From: Myxococcus sp. RHSTA-1-4
Lineage (GTDB): Bacteria; Myxococcota; Myxococcia; Myxococcales; Myxococcaceae
DNA length: 64,000 nt
NCBI RefSeq assembly: GCF_020037125.1
Contig: NZ_JAIQDG010000022.1
Span: 1 to 64,000, forward strand
Direction of reading: 5' to 3'
The translations under genes and the position numbers were made by a program. Shown one piece after another: positions 1 to 11,524 of the stretch (its first letter is position 1; the number at the start of each line of letters is the position of its first letter). A model generated the notes under the pieces. The model was not told the DNA's origin and made no database searches. It worked only from the letters and a program-made list of their open reading frames with translations.

Positions 1-616
1 CAGGTGACAAGGCGGGGAGGTAAGGCCGAGAAGCGGTGAGCGCGTGGCGGGCCACTCGGAATGGCAGTTCCATTCCGGACCTGGGCGACCCGGGCGGGGG
101 AGCTGACAAGGTGGAGAGGCCAGGCTCATGAGTGGCGAGCGCGTGGCGGGCCACTCGGAACGGAGGCTGAGGGTTGCTGGGAATAGCGTTGAAGCCTGTC
201 CGCCAGGTGGGGAGCGGAGCAGGGGCTCCGAAGGGGACGAAGACGCAGGTCGGCACCCAGGCTGTACCCACCCCTTAATCGCCCTTATCGCCAGCAACCC
301 TCGGCTCCATTCCGCGCAGGGCAGCCCGAGAAGGGGGAGCTGACAAGATGGAGAGGCCAGGCCCATGAGTAGCGAGCGCGTGGCGGGCCACGCGGAATGG
401 AACTTCCATTCCGGACCTGCACGGCTCAAGGGAGGGCTGACAGTCTGGGCGGGGGGCAGGGCCCATGAGCGGTGAGCGCATGACCGGCCACGCGGAAATA
501 GAAGTTCCATTACGGGCCCGAGCGGCGCAGGGGGCAGGCCGGGGAGGCGGGTCCGATGAATGGAGAGCGCCCGGAAGGCCGTTCGAAACGGACGCTCCAT
601 TCCAGACCTGCGCGGC
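1..616. repeat. Array of five degenerate ~100-bp palindromic repeats
   Basis: Five related units share a core starting gagcgc at about 38, 137, 374, 474 and 555. Units 1 to 4 continue with a conserved ggccac(t/g)cggaa stretch and then a palindrome. In unit 3 this is a perfect 9-bp hairpin with a one-base loop (394-412). In unit 1 it is a 7-bp stem (58-64 with 70-76). Units 2 and 3 also share a long lead-in (about 96-136 and 334-373) containing agctgacaag. Core spacing is 99, 237, 100 and 81 bp; the long interval is explained by a stem-loop inside unit 2. Several units carry an ATG followed by a short open frame, but the similarity looks nucleotide-level. I see no convincing gene in 1-779, and 617-779 holds nothing recognisable. 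Confidence 0.75.
157..313. repeat. Long imperfect inverted repeat with ~110-nt loop inside repeat unit 2
   Basis: The left arm (157-180) and right arm (291-313) pair over about 23 bp with a one-base bulge and two other mismatches. The loop-proximal 12 bp, ending in gttgctgg, are perfect. The loop (181-290) contains a smaller ggagc/ggctcc hairpin. The arms replace the short palindrome seen in the other repeat units, so this looks like the same element with a structured insert. Possible explanations are a nested palindromic element or a structured RNA. There is no evidence of transcription. Confidence 0.6.
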
Positions 617-779
617 CGGGGGACGACATGGCGGGAAAGCGGAGGCTGGGGCCTCGCACGCCCTCAGGCTCCGGGCACTCCGAACATGTCGGAGATGCCG
701 TTCCTGCGACTGCGCGGCCGAAGTGGCTTCGCGGCAGGACTCATCCACGTCCTGAATCAGGGACCTGGCGATTGCGCCG

Positions 780-1958
780 TCAGCGAGCTGGCGGGCTAGG
801 TACCGACGGCGGCGTGTAACACCACTGCGCCTGGATTCGGGCGTCCACCTGTTCCCGCAGGCGCTGCAACCAGCGACAGGCGTGCTCCGCTGGAGGGCCC
901 ACCGTTGCAACCGGGGCGCCGACGAGAGCTGCTCGCAGCAGGAGGGCCCACTCCAGGCACGTGCGAACGTCCAGTTCGCGCGTGCTGGGGCCGGGCTCCA
1001 GCCTCGCCGAACCGGGGCGTCCCGCCTCCAACCGCGCTCGTGCCCGGGACTCGAAGTCAGGGTCCCTCAGGAGCGCAGCCACCGTGAGCTGTGGGTGGAC
1101 CCAACTCCCAACCGCCAGGCGCTCCCAGACGGCTGACAGGGCGCGCTCGCTCGCGCCCCCGAGCACCACGGCGGTGGCAGCCACCAGGTGCAGGCGCCAG
1201 TTCTTCTCCTTCAGCAGCGCGACGACCTCCGCATCCAGGTCGGCGCTGGCTTCCACCCCCGCCTCCATGTGCAGGAGGTACTCCGGTTCCAGGAGGTGGA
1301 GGAGCCCCGACAGACCCGGGACCCTCAGGATCGGCTCGATGAAGGAGGAATATCCGGCCCGCCGCGCTTCGCGCACGAACCCTCGATTCGCAGGCGGATA
1401 CACTCTCGGCGGGTCGAGCCGGACACAGGTGAGCAGCGCGCCCTCCAGGTCGCATAGGAACAGGCTCGTGTCTCGCAGGTCCGCGTTGCGCAGGTCTGCC
1501 TTGAACAGCGTGGCCCTGTCGAACCGGGCATCGCGCAGCCGCGCGCGGCGGAAGGAGCCTCGCGCCAGGTTGGAGGCCGTGAGCACCGCGCCCTCCATGC
1601 AGGCATCATCCCAGCACGCCCCCAGCGCCACGCACGCCGTCAGGTTCGCGCGGCCCAGGCGCGCCCAGGTGAGCGCGGTGTCGGTCAGCGTCGCCATCTC
1701 GAACCGAGCCTCCTGCAGCCCACAGTCCCCCAGCCGCGCGCCGTCCAACCGCGCTCTGATGAGGTCCGCGCCGGGCAGTTCCTGCTGGGTCAGGTCGATG
1801 CCGCGGAGGTCGCCGAGGTTGTCACCGAGCACCTCCGTACCCGGGAACCCGGCCAGGACTTCGCGCCAGGGACCTTGCAGGCCCATGGAGATGAGCTGCT
1901 CGCGCCGGCGCTGACCGTCAGCGGTGTTCCAGCGTGCGACAAGCTCATCCGCGTGCAT
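780..1958 (-). CDS. Pentapeptide-repeat protein
   Basis: A 392-residue protein. Roughly residues 45-185 contain repeated A(D/N)LxxA-type pentapeptides (for example LFKADLRNADLRDTSL), which fold as a right-handed quadrilateral beta-helix in this superfamily. The C-terminal half has no repeats and resembles no enzyme I know; it is alpha-rich and may be a HEAT-like scaffold. The ATG at 1958 is preceded by ggagg with an 11-base spacer. A TTG at 1976 would add six residues. Pentapeptide proteins act as structural or DNA-mimic proteins, but no specific role can be assigned. It lies upstream of and apart from the hut block. Confidence 0.75.
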   Translation of the reverse strand: MHADELVARWNTADGQRRREQLISMGLQGPWREVLAGFPGTEVLGDNLGDLRGIDLTQQELPGADLIRARLDGARLGDCGLQEARFEMATLTDTALTWARLGRANLTACVALGACWDDACMEGAVLTASNLARGSFRRARLRDARFDRATLFKADLRNADLRDTSLFLCDLEGALLTCVRLDPPRVYPPANRGFVREARRAGYSSFIEPILRVPGLSGLLHLLEPEYLLHMEAGVEASADLDAEVVALLKEKNWRLHLVAATAVVLGGASERALSAVWERLAVGSWVHPQLTVAALLRDPDFESRARARLEAGRPGSARLEPGPSTRELDVRTCLEWALLLRAALVGAPVATVGPPAEHACRWLQRLREQVDARIQAQWCYTPPSVPSPPAR

Positions 1959-2059
1959 CAAGAGAGTTGCCTCCAACGCGCGGATGGGCGGCGCGTATCA
2001 GGGACCGAGGTCCCATCACGCTGTCACCACCGTGCACCTCTGGGAAGCGACTCCCGAGC

Positions 2060-2929
2060 TCAGGCCGCGTTACGCGGAGCGCCCGGATTCACGGGGGGAA
2101 ACAAGTCCCCACCGGCCAGCTCGTGCACGCGCCACCGGTGGAAGACGAGGCGCGCGTCCACGGCGATGACGTCCTCCTCCTCCACCGTGGCCCAGTACGG
2201 CCCACCGCACAGCGACTCGCTGGCCACGATGAGCCGCTGCACCTGCGTGCCCACCGCCGGCAGCTCCGTCACCGTGTTCCGCGTCGTCGGCCCCGTGGAC
2301 ACGAAGAGGGTACGGTTCCGCCGCGAGGCCACCATCACCTCGCCATTCGTCACCAGGAAGTTCATCGCCGAACGGGGACCCTCCATCCCGGGCTGGTCCG
2401 TGATGGCCGCCACCAGCGACATCGTCTCCGCCACCGCGCGGGCCACGGACTCGACAGGGACCGAGTGCTCGAGCGGGTGCCGGGCCGCCAGCCGGGTCAG
2501 GAACAGGTAGAAGCACCGCTCGCTGTCCGTGGTGCCCTGGATGTGGGCCCGGAAGCTCGGGCTGATGAGCGCTTCCACGGCCGGCCGGTGCTTCGCGAAG
2601 TCGCGCACCGTGCCGTTGTGACCGAAGGTCCACCGGCCGTGGTGGAAGGGGTGCGAGTTGCGCAATTCCACCGCGCCCACCGACGCGAGCCGGATGTGCG
2701 CCACCACCGTGTGCGAGGACACACGGCTGCTCACTCGCTCGAAGTCAGGGTCGCTGTGCGCGGGGCCCACACCGTGAGCCACCAGCGGCAGCGGCTCCGC
2801 ACCGTAGGCGGCGATTCCCCATCCGTCCTTGTGCTCGCGCGACTGGATGAGAAGCGAGTTCTTCTCCGTCACCAGCGCGGGGTGAACGGCGGCGGGCATC
2901 GCTGAACGAAATCCAAAGAGTCGGCACAT
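2060..2929 (-). CDS. Class II glutamine amidotransferase (YafJ/EgtC-like)
   Basis: A 289-residue Ntn-type amidotransferase. Residue Cys2 in MCRLFGF is the expected N-terminal nucleophile after methionine removal, which fixes the start. KDGWGIAAY, HIRLASVG and the FGHNGTV oxyanion segment are the family's conserved active-site blocks. The protein should hydrolyse a gamma-glutamyl amide; the substrate is unknown. Stand-alone members include YafJ and the ergothioneine enzyme EgtC, but no ergothioneine genes are nearby. It is 87 bp downstream of hutI in the same direction and could be in that operon, although an AT-rich promoter-like stretch precedes it. Confidence 0.88.
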   Translation of the reverse strand: MCRLFGFRSAMPAAVHPALVTEKNSLLIQSREHKDGWGIAAYGAEPLPLVAHGVGPAHSDPDFERVSSRVSSHTVVAHIRLASVGAVELRNSHPFHHGRWTFGHNGTVRDFAKHRPAVEALISPSFRAHIQGTTDSERCFYLFLTRLAARHPLEHSVPVESVARAVAETMSLVAAITDQPGMEGPRSAMNFLVTNGEVMVASRRNRTLFVSTGPTTRNTVTELPAVGTQVQRLIVASESLCGGPYWATVEEEDVIAVDARLVFHRWRVHELAGGDLFPPVNPGAPRNAA

Positions 2930-2943
2930 GGCTGCGGCAGGTA

Positions 2944-2972
2944 TTTATAACGCCCGGCCCCGACGAGAAGTT
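2944..2972 (-). promoter_or_regulatory. Candidate promoter for the glutamine amidotransferase gene
   Basis: On the minus strand TATAAA (2944-2949) resembles a sigma-70 -10 box. A weak AACTTC lies 17 bp upstream. The predicted start site would be only about 8 bases before the ATG, and no Shine-Dalgarno sequence is visible, consistent with a nearly leaderless transcript. The inference rests mostly on the AT-rich -10 in GC-rich DNA. Confidence 0.3.
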
Positions 2973-3016
2973 CTCACGCCCGCCGGGTTGGCGCCACCTG
3001 TCACAGCGACGCCAGT

Positions 3017-4282
3017 TCACGCGCAGGAATTCATCTCCTGCCGGACGACGACACGCCCGGCCTTCACCACCACGCGCGCGTGACCTACCCCTAGATGGTA
3101 GGGCAGATGCCGGTACGAAGCACAGCCGAAGACCACCAGGTCACCTGCATCTCCCACGGCCAGCCGTCCATGCGATTGCAGCCCCAACGACAACGCGGCG
3201 CCTCGAGTGGCCGCCCAGTACGCCTCCGCCGCGCTCAGCCCGTTTTCCAGACACGCCAGTCCCAGCACCAAGGCCACGTTTTCACTCATGGCCGAGCCAG
3301 GATTGACGTTTGAACCCAAAGCAATGTTGACGCCCGCGTCGCGCAACCTGCGCCCGGGGGCATAGGGACGCATGCGCAGGAAGAGGGTGGAGGTAGGCAC
3401 CAGCACCGCGGTGACATTGGCCGCCGCGAGCGCCCGAAGCCCCGAATCCGTCACCTGCTCCAGGTGGTCGGCCGTTGCGGCTCCAAGCTCCGCCGCGAGT
3501 TCCGAGGCTCCACACGCGGTGAGCTGGTCCGCATGCAGCCGGGGCACCATGCCCAGCGCGCGGGCCGCGGTGAGGATGCGGCGGGCCTCTTCCACGGTGA
3601 AGGCGCTCTCCTCCGCGAAGACGTCGCAGAAGCGCGCCAGCCCCTCGCGCGCCACGGCGGGGATGATTTCGTCGATGCAGAGCCGGACGTAGTCCTCACG
3701 CCGGCCGCGGTACTCCTCCGGCACCGCGTGCGCGCACAGCAGCGTGGGCACCAACTCCATGGGCGTCAGCGCGCCCAGCCGGCGCACCACGCGCAGCATC
3801 TTCAGCTCGTTCTCCAAATCCAACCCGTAGCCGCTCTTCACCTCCGCCACCGTCACGCCGTGCGCCAGCAGCCGGTGGATGCGGGGCAGGGCGAGCCGCA
3901 CCAGCTCGTCCTCGCTCGCGGCCCGCGTGGCGCGCACCGTGCTGATGATTCCGCCGCCCGCCTTCGCAATCTCCAGATAGGTGGCGCCCTGGTTGCGCAG
4001 GTCGAACTCCGCGGAGCGCTCGCCCGCGAAGACGAGGTGCGTGTGCGGATCCACGAAGCCGGGGCCCACGAAGCCGCCCTCCGCGTCCACCACCTCGGTG
4101 CCGGGGCCCACCGCTCCCACGGGCAACTCCCTCTCCAGGCCCACGTACGCCACGCGTCCCGCGCGCAGGCCCACGCAGGCACCAGGGCGCGGGGTGAGCG
4201 CGGTCTCCGCCTTCTCGCGGTGCGTTCCCTCCACCGTGAGGACCTCGGAGGTGTTGCGGACCAGCAAATCCAGCGCGTCCAT
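3017..4282 (-). CDS. hutI: Imidazolonepropionase (HutI) with altered metal-site residue
   Basis: A 421-residue amidohydrolase for the third step of histidine degradation, imidazolonepropionate to N-formiminoglutamate. The metal-binding HxH is at H80/H82 (FVDPHTHLVFAGERS), followed by VKSGYGL, H250 in HADQLT and the C-terminal PYHLGV block. The spacing matches characterised HutI (H80, H82, H249, D324 in Bacillus). The position equivalent to the last metal ligand, normally Asp, is Asn325 here (ALGSNVNPGS). The codon is AAC, one transition from GAC, and nearby codons are less GC-rich than usual for this window. It starts 3 bp after the lipoprotein gene and belongs to the hutU operon. Confidence 0.93.
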   Translation of the reverse strand: MDALDLLVRNTSEVLTVEGTHREKAETALTPRPGACVGLRAGRVAYVGLERELPVGAVGPGTEVVDAEGGFVGPGFVDPHTHLVFAGERSAEFDLRNQGATYLEIAKAGGGIISTVRATRAASEDELVRLALPRIHRLLAHGVTVAEVKSGYGLDLENELKMLRVVRRLGALTPMELVPTLLCAHAVPEEYRGRREDYVRLCIDEIIPAVAREGLARFCDVFAEESAFTVEEARRILTAARALGMVPRLHADQLTACGASELAAELGAATADHLEQVTDSGLRALAAANVTAVLVPTSTLFLRMRPYAPGRRLRDAGVNIALGSNVNPGSAMSENVALVLGLACLENGLSAAEAYWAATRGAALSLGLQSHGRLAVGDAGDLVVFGCASYRHLPYHLGVGHARVVVKAGRVVVRQEMNSCA

Positions 4283-4285
4283 GTG

Positions 4286-5023
4286 TCAGCGACCTCCGCG
4301 CACGCCCATGATGGGGACGTTCCAGCTCGCCCCGTTGCCCATCTTCACCCGGCCGAAGCCGCCGGACAGCTCCGCCTTCTCCAGCAGCTGCCCCCAGTTG
4401 AACCGCGCCGCCAGCACACCGCCGTAGTACACCGACGTGTCGCTCGCCCCGGACGAGCCGAGGGTGTGCCACGCGAAGAAGGGGACGACGCCCAGCGACA
4501 CGTCCTTCTCCGGCTGGAACGTGAAGGCGCAGGACGCCTCCGCGCCGAACATGTTGCCGGGCCCGCCGCGCGAGTCGATGCCGAAGTCCGACGCCCCGCG
4601 CATCGCCACCGCGGGGGCCAGGCCCAACCGCTCCGAGCCCACGTAGTACGACGCGCCCGCGTACAGCCCGTAGCCGGGGATGGGCAGCGGCAGGAAGAAC
4701 TCCCCTTGCAGGCCGGTGTGCAGGTGCAGCCGCTCGGTGAGGGGCCACGTCACGGCCGCGTCGAACGCCATGCCCCACTGCTGCGTGGAGAAGCTGGCGT
4801 CGTCCCCGCGGAACCGCTCGCCCTCGGCCAGATTGGGCCGTGAGCCGGCGAGGGGCGCGGAGAGCCGCGGCCCCGTCCTCACGCCAATCTGGCCGAGCCG
4901 CTGGCTCGGGTCCCCCGGCCCCAGCCGCATCACCATGGGGCCCATGGCGGTGGGGGCGCACCCCGCCAGCACCGCGAGCGCGGCGGCCAATCCCAGGAAG
5001 GACCTCGAGCAGGCGCGGTGCAT
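4286..5023 (-). CDS. Predicted lipoprotein with outer-membrane-barrel-like strands
   Basis: A 245-residue protein with a signal peptide and lipobox LAGC near residue 22, so it is probably lipidated and exported. The rest has alternating aromatic and glycine-rich strands (YGLYAGASYYVG, SVYYGGVLAARFNWG) like a small outer-membrane beta-barrel or surface lipoprotein. I recognise no named family. It sits between hutU (14 bp) and hutI (3 bp), so it is co-transcribed with histidine catabolism genes. A role in substrate uptake or envelope is only a guess. Confidence 0.75.
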   Translation of the reverse strand: MHRACSRSFLGLAAALAVLAGCAPTAMGPMVMRLGPGDPSQRLGQIGVRTGPRLSAPLAGSRPNLAEGERFRGDDASFSTQQWGMAFDAAVTWPLTERLHLHTGLQGEFFLPLPIPGYGLYAGASYYVGSERLGLAPAVAMRGASDFGIDSRGGPGNMFGAEASCAFTFQPEKDVSLGVVPFFAWHTLGSSGASDTSVYYGGVLAARFNWGQLLEKAELSGGFGRVKMGNGASWNVPIMGVRGGR

Positions 5024-5037
5024 GGCGGCCTCCAGAC

Positions 5038-6693
<1,656 letters not shown>

Positions 6694-6876
6694 GAACGGA
6701 CTCCTGGGGTGTGGCTGACGGAAAGGCCCGGCACACTACCCGAACCCGCGCGGCGGAGGGACAGCGTGATGAGCCTGTCACACCGCGTCGTCAACCCCGC
6801 ACTCCTGGAACCGTCCCAGGGGGAGGTACGCCCCGGGGATGGGCCGGGACGTCACCTCCGGTGTGGGCGATTCACT

Positions 6877-7401
6877 TCATGAGTGCAGCCTGCGCCCCGT
6901 GTCCCCCTCCGCGACGCGGATGCGGTTGAACACGTCGTGTACGCCACGCACCGCCACCACGAGGTCCTCGATGTCGCGGCGCTCCTGGCGGCTCTTCACC
7001 GTGCCGGACAGCGTCACCTCGCCCTGCTTCACCTGGACGTCCACGTCGCTGGCGTCATAGGGGCTGTCGATGAGCCGCTCGCAGATGTCCTCGCGGATGC
7101 GCTCGTCCGGGCGCACGTACCCGCGGGGGGCCTTGCCCAGGGCATGGGGCCGCTCCATGCCGAAGCGCCGGGCGCCCACGTCCAGGCCCTCGCCACGCTC
7201 GCGCGGGGCGCGTCCGGTCGCGTCGAGCAACCGGTCATAGCTGCGGTGCTGATAGCCCTCCTCGTAGCTCGAAGGACCCCAGCCGCCCTGGTTGTAGCCC
7301 CGCTGGGCGCCTCCCAGCCCATAGCCGCCACCGGGCCGGCGGCCCTGGCGGCCCTCGGGGTTCCACGTCTCGGACGAGTCTTCATATCGACGGTTCGCCA
7401 T
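6877..7401 (-). CDS. BON-domain protein (short paralogue)
   Basis: A 174-residue protein. The N-terminal ~90 residues are Gly/Arg/Tyr-rich and look disordered. Residues about 95-165 form a BON domain (IREDICERLIDSPYDASDVD, then VTLSGTVKSRQERRDIEDLV), a fold often linked to phospholipid or envelope binding in OsmY-like proteins. No signal peptide is visible. It lies 18 bp downstream of a longer BON paralogue. Both end in a similar TG-x-RxLHS tail, suggesting tandem duplication. Confidence 0.85.
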   Translation of the reverse strand: MANRRYEDSSETWNPEGRQGRRPGGGYGLGGAQRGYNQGGWGPSSYEEGYQHRSYDRLLDATGRAPRERGEGLDVGARRFGMERPHALGKAPRGYVRPDERIREDICERLIDSPYDASDVDVQVKQGEVTLSGTVKSRQERRDIEDLVVAVRGVHDVFNRIRVAEGDTGRRLHS

Positions 7402-7419
7402 GTCGTGTCCTCCTCCCCG

Positions 7420-8778
7420 TCACGAGTGCAGCCCGCGGTCGTCGCCAGTGTCCGCTCCGGGCTGCTGCACGGGCTCCTGCGAGGCCTGACGGTGCATGAT
7501 GCCCTCGGCCCGGTTGATGCGGATGTTGTTGGTGACTTCCCTCACACCCAGCACCTCCTCGGCCAGGTCCTCGATGGCGCGTTTCTCGTCGCGGCTGCGC
7601 ACCGTTCCGGACAGCGTCACGTCGCCGTCCTTCACCCTCACGTCCACGTCCTCGGCGTTCATCCACCCCTGCATCAGCCGGTCACAGATGTCCGCGCGGA
7701 TGCGGTCGTCCCCGCGCTGGTAGCTCCTGGGGCCACGGCCGGGTGACACGGGCCACGTGGGCACCTCCAGCCGGCTCGGCGTGGCGGAGCGGTACGTGCC
7801 CCCCAGGTAGCCGCCGTGGCCCAGCTCGTGGTCCTCCCGGCGCGTGGGGCTGGTGCCGTAGCCCACGCTGGGTGGCGCCATGTTCTCCACGCCCGGGCCA
7901 TGGCCCCCAGGCTCCGTGCCGCCGTAGCGCGTGTCCTCCTCGGGCACGCGGCCCGTGCCGCCGCGCACGCCCCGCTCGCTGAAGTCGAAGTCGCGTCCGA
8001 CGGGGCGCCGGAGGTCCCTCGCTTCCAGCGCACTGGGGCCTCGCGTGCCGAAGCCGTAGCGTCCGCGCTCCGGTCCGCCGCGGCCCACGTCGCCGCCATA
8101 GCGTTCGTAGTCGCGGCCGCCTCCCGTCTCATACGACGCTCCCGCGCCCAGCCCGTATTGGCCCTGGCCCCAGCGGTCCGTGTCGTAGGGCAGGCTCGTG
8201 GGCCGCGTCCGGTCTCCATAGCGGCGAGGTCGCTCGCGCTCCTCGCGAAGCTCTTCCTGGAAGGAACGGAAGGAGCCGCTCGGGCTATAGCCGGGCTGAC
8301 GGGAGATGCGCTCCGGGTCGAGCTCCCGGCCACGGCGGTCCAGCTCGCGGTCGCGGTCGAAGTCCCGGCCATACTCCCGCGCACGGTCCAGGTCCCTGGC
8401 CGCGCGGCCGAAGTCCCGGTCCATCTCGTAGTCGCGCGTGTCCCGGTCGCCCGTCAGCGTGCGGTAGCTCCGGTCGCGGTCGAAGTCTCGGGAGGGGCGT
8501 TCATAGCCCCGGTCCTCGTCCTGCTCCCCGCGCCCAACGCTGTACCCACGTCCGTAGTCGGTGAGCTCCCGGCCCTGGCCCCTGCGCAGGTTCTCGTCCG
8601 CGCCCCGTTCGTCGCGGCCGCCCCAGGCGCGCCGCTCGGGGCCGCGCTCATAGCCGTGCTCGTCCCAGTCCCTTGCGTAATCCCCGCGCCTGCCCGCCTG
8701 ATACTCCACCTGCTCCCCCCTCCGCAGCTCTGCATCCCCGGACCGCCGCCCGCGGTCGTCGTCGCGCCTGCCGTTCAT
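7420..8778 (-). CDS. BON-domain protein with long Arg/Asp/Tyr-rich N-terminus
   Basis: A 452-residue protein. Residues 1 to about 345 are extremely low-complexity and charged, with repeated RDYE/DRD-like motifs and many Arg, Asp, Gly and Tyr, predicted to be disordered. Residues about 350-430 hold a BON domain (IRADICDRLMQGWMNAEDVD, VTLSGTVRSRDEKRAIEDL) very similar to the downstream gene. BON domains usually bind membranes; the charged extension could bind nucleic acid or phase-separate, which is inference. It is the first gene of a two-gene unit transcribed away from the ydeP-like gene. Confidence 0.82.
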   Translation of the reverse strand: MNGRRDDDRGRRSGDAELRRGEQVEYQAGRRGDYARDWDEHGYERGPERRAWGGRDERGADENLRRGQGRELTDYGRGYSVGRGEQDEDRGYERPSRDFDRDRSYRTLTGDRDTRDYEMDRDFGRAARDLDRAREYGRDFDRDRELDRRGRELDPERISRQPGYSPSGSFRSFQEELREERERPRRYGDRTRPTSLPYDTDRWGQGQYGLGAGASYETGGGRDYERYGGDVGRGGPERGRYGFGTRGPSALEARDLRRPVGRDFDFSERGVRGGTGRVPEEDTRYGGTEPGGHGPGVENMAPPSVGYGTSPTRREDHELGHGGYLGGTYRSATPSRLEVPTWPVSPGRGPRSYQRGDDRIRADICDRLMQGWMNAEDVDVRVKDGDVTLSGTVRSRDEKRAIEDLAEEVLGVREVTNNIRINRAEGIMHRQASQEPVQQPGADTGDDRGLHS

Positions 8779-9139
8779 CGCGTCGCCTCCTATGTGTCAC
8801 GTTCGCCTTGGCTTCGACTCCAGACGTTTTTGACCCCGAGTGGTCCCGGCAACGCGCCCCTGCCATGCCCGCAGCCCCGACAGGCATGGCAGGGGCCCGG
8901 AATGCAGCCCGTTGATGCCGTGTGTCATGCGCGGGATGGGCCCGGCCGCGGCCGGCTCCGTCTTCCTCCTCATGGACATCGGCGGGCCCCGCTGGGAGGG
9001 GCAGTGGCCCCAACCCGGGGTGTAGGCCCGGGGAGCGGGCCTGGGCAGGCGGCTCCCGCGTTCGCACGCGGCCCGGGACGGGTAGACTCGCGCTCGCCAC
9101 GGCCGGGCAGCCGGCCGCATGGCCCCTGGAGGGCGTGTC
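8779..9139. promoter_or_regulatory. Divergent intergenic region with a perfect 13-bp inverted repeat
   Basis: This 361-bp stretch separates the leftward BON genes from the rightward oxidoreductase gene, so it must contain promoters for both. A perfect 13-bp inverted repeat lies at 8857-8869 and 8883-8895 (cccctgccatgcc and its complement) with a 13-nt spacer. No T-run follows on either strand, so an operator or RNA stem is more likely than a terminator. No open frame here looks real. Confidence 0.6.
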
Positions 9140-11518
<2,379 letters not shown>

Positions 11519-11524
11519 GAGCCC

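Noticed and set aside
128..755. Short plus-strand frames starting MSGER/MNGER in the repeat array
   Set aside because: Similarity follows the nucleotide repeat, includes the palindromes, and lacks consistent ribosome-binding sites or codon bias; treated as repeat DNA.
275..910. Minus-strand 211-residue frame across the repeats
   Set aside because: Runs through repeat DNA and into the pentapeptide-repeat gene with no recognisable domain.
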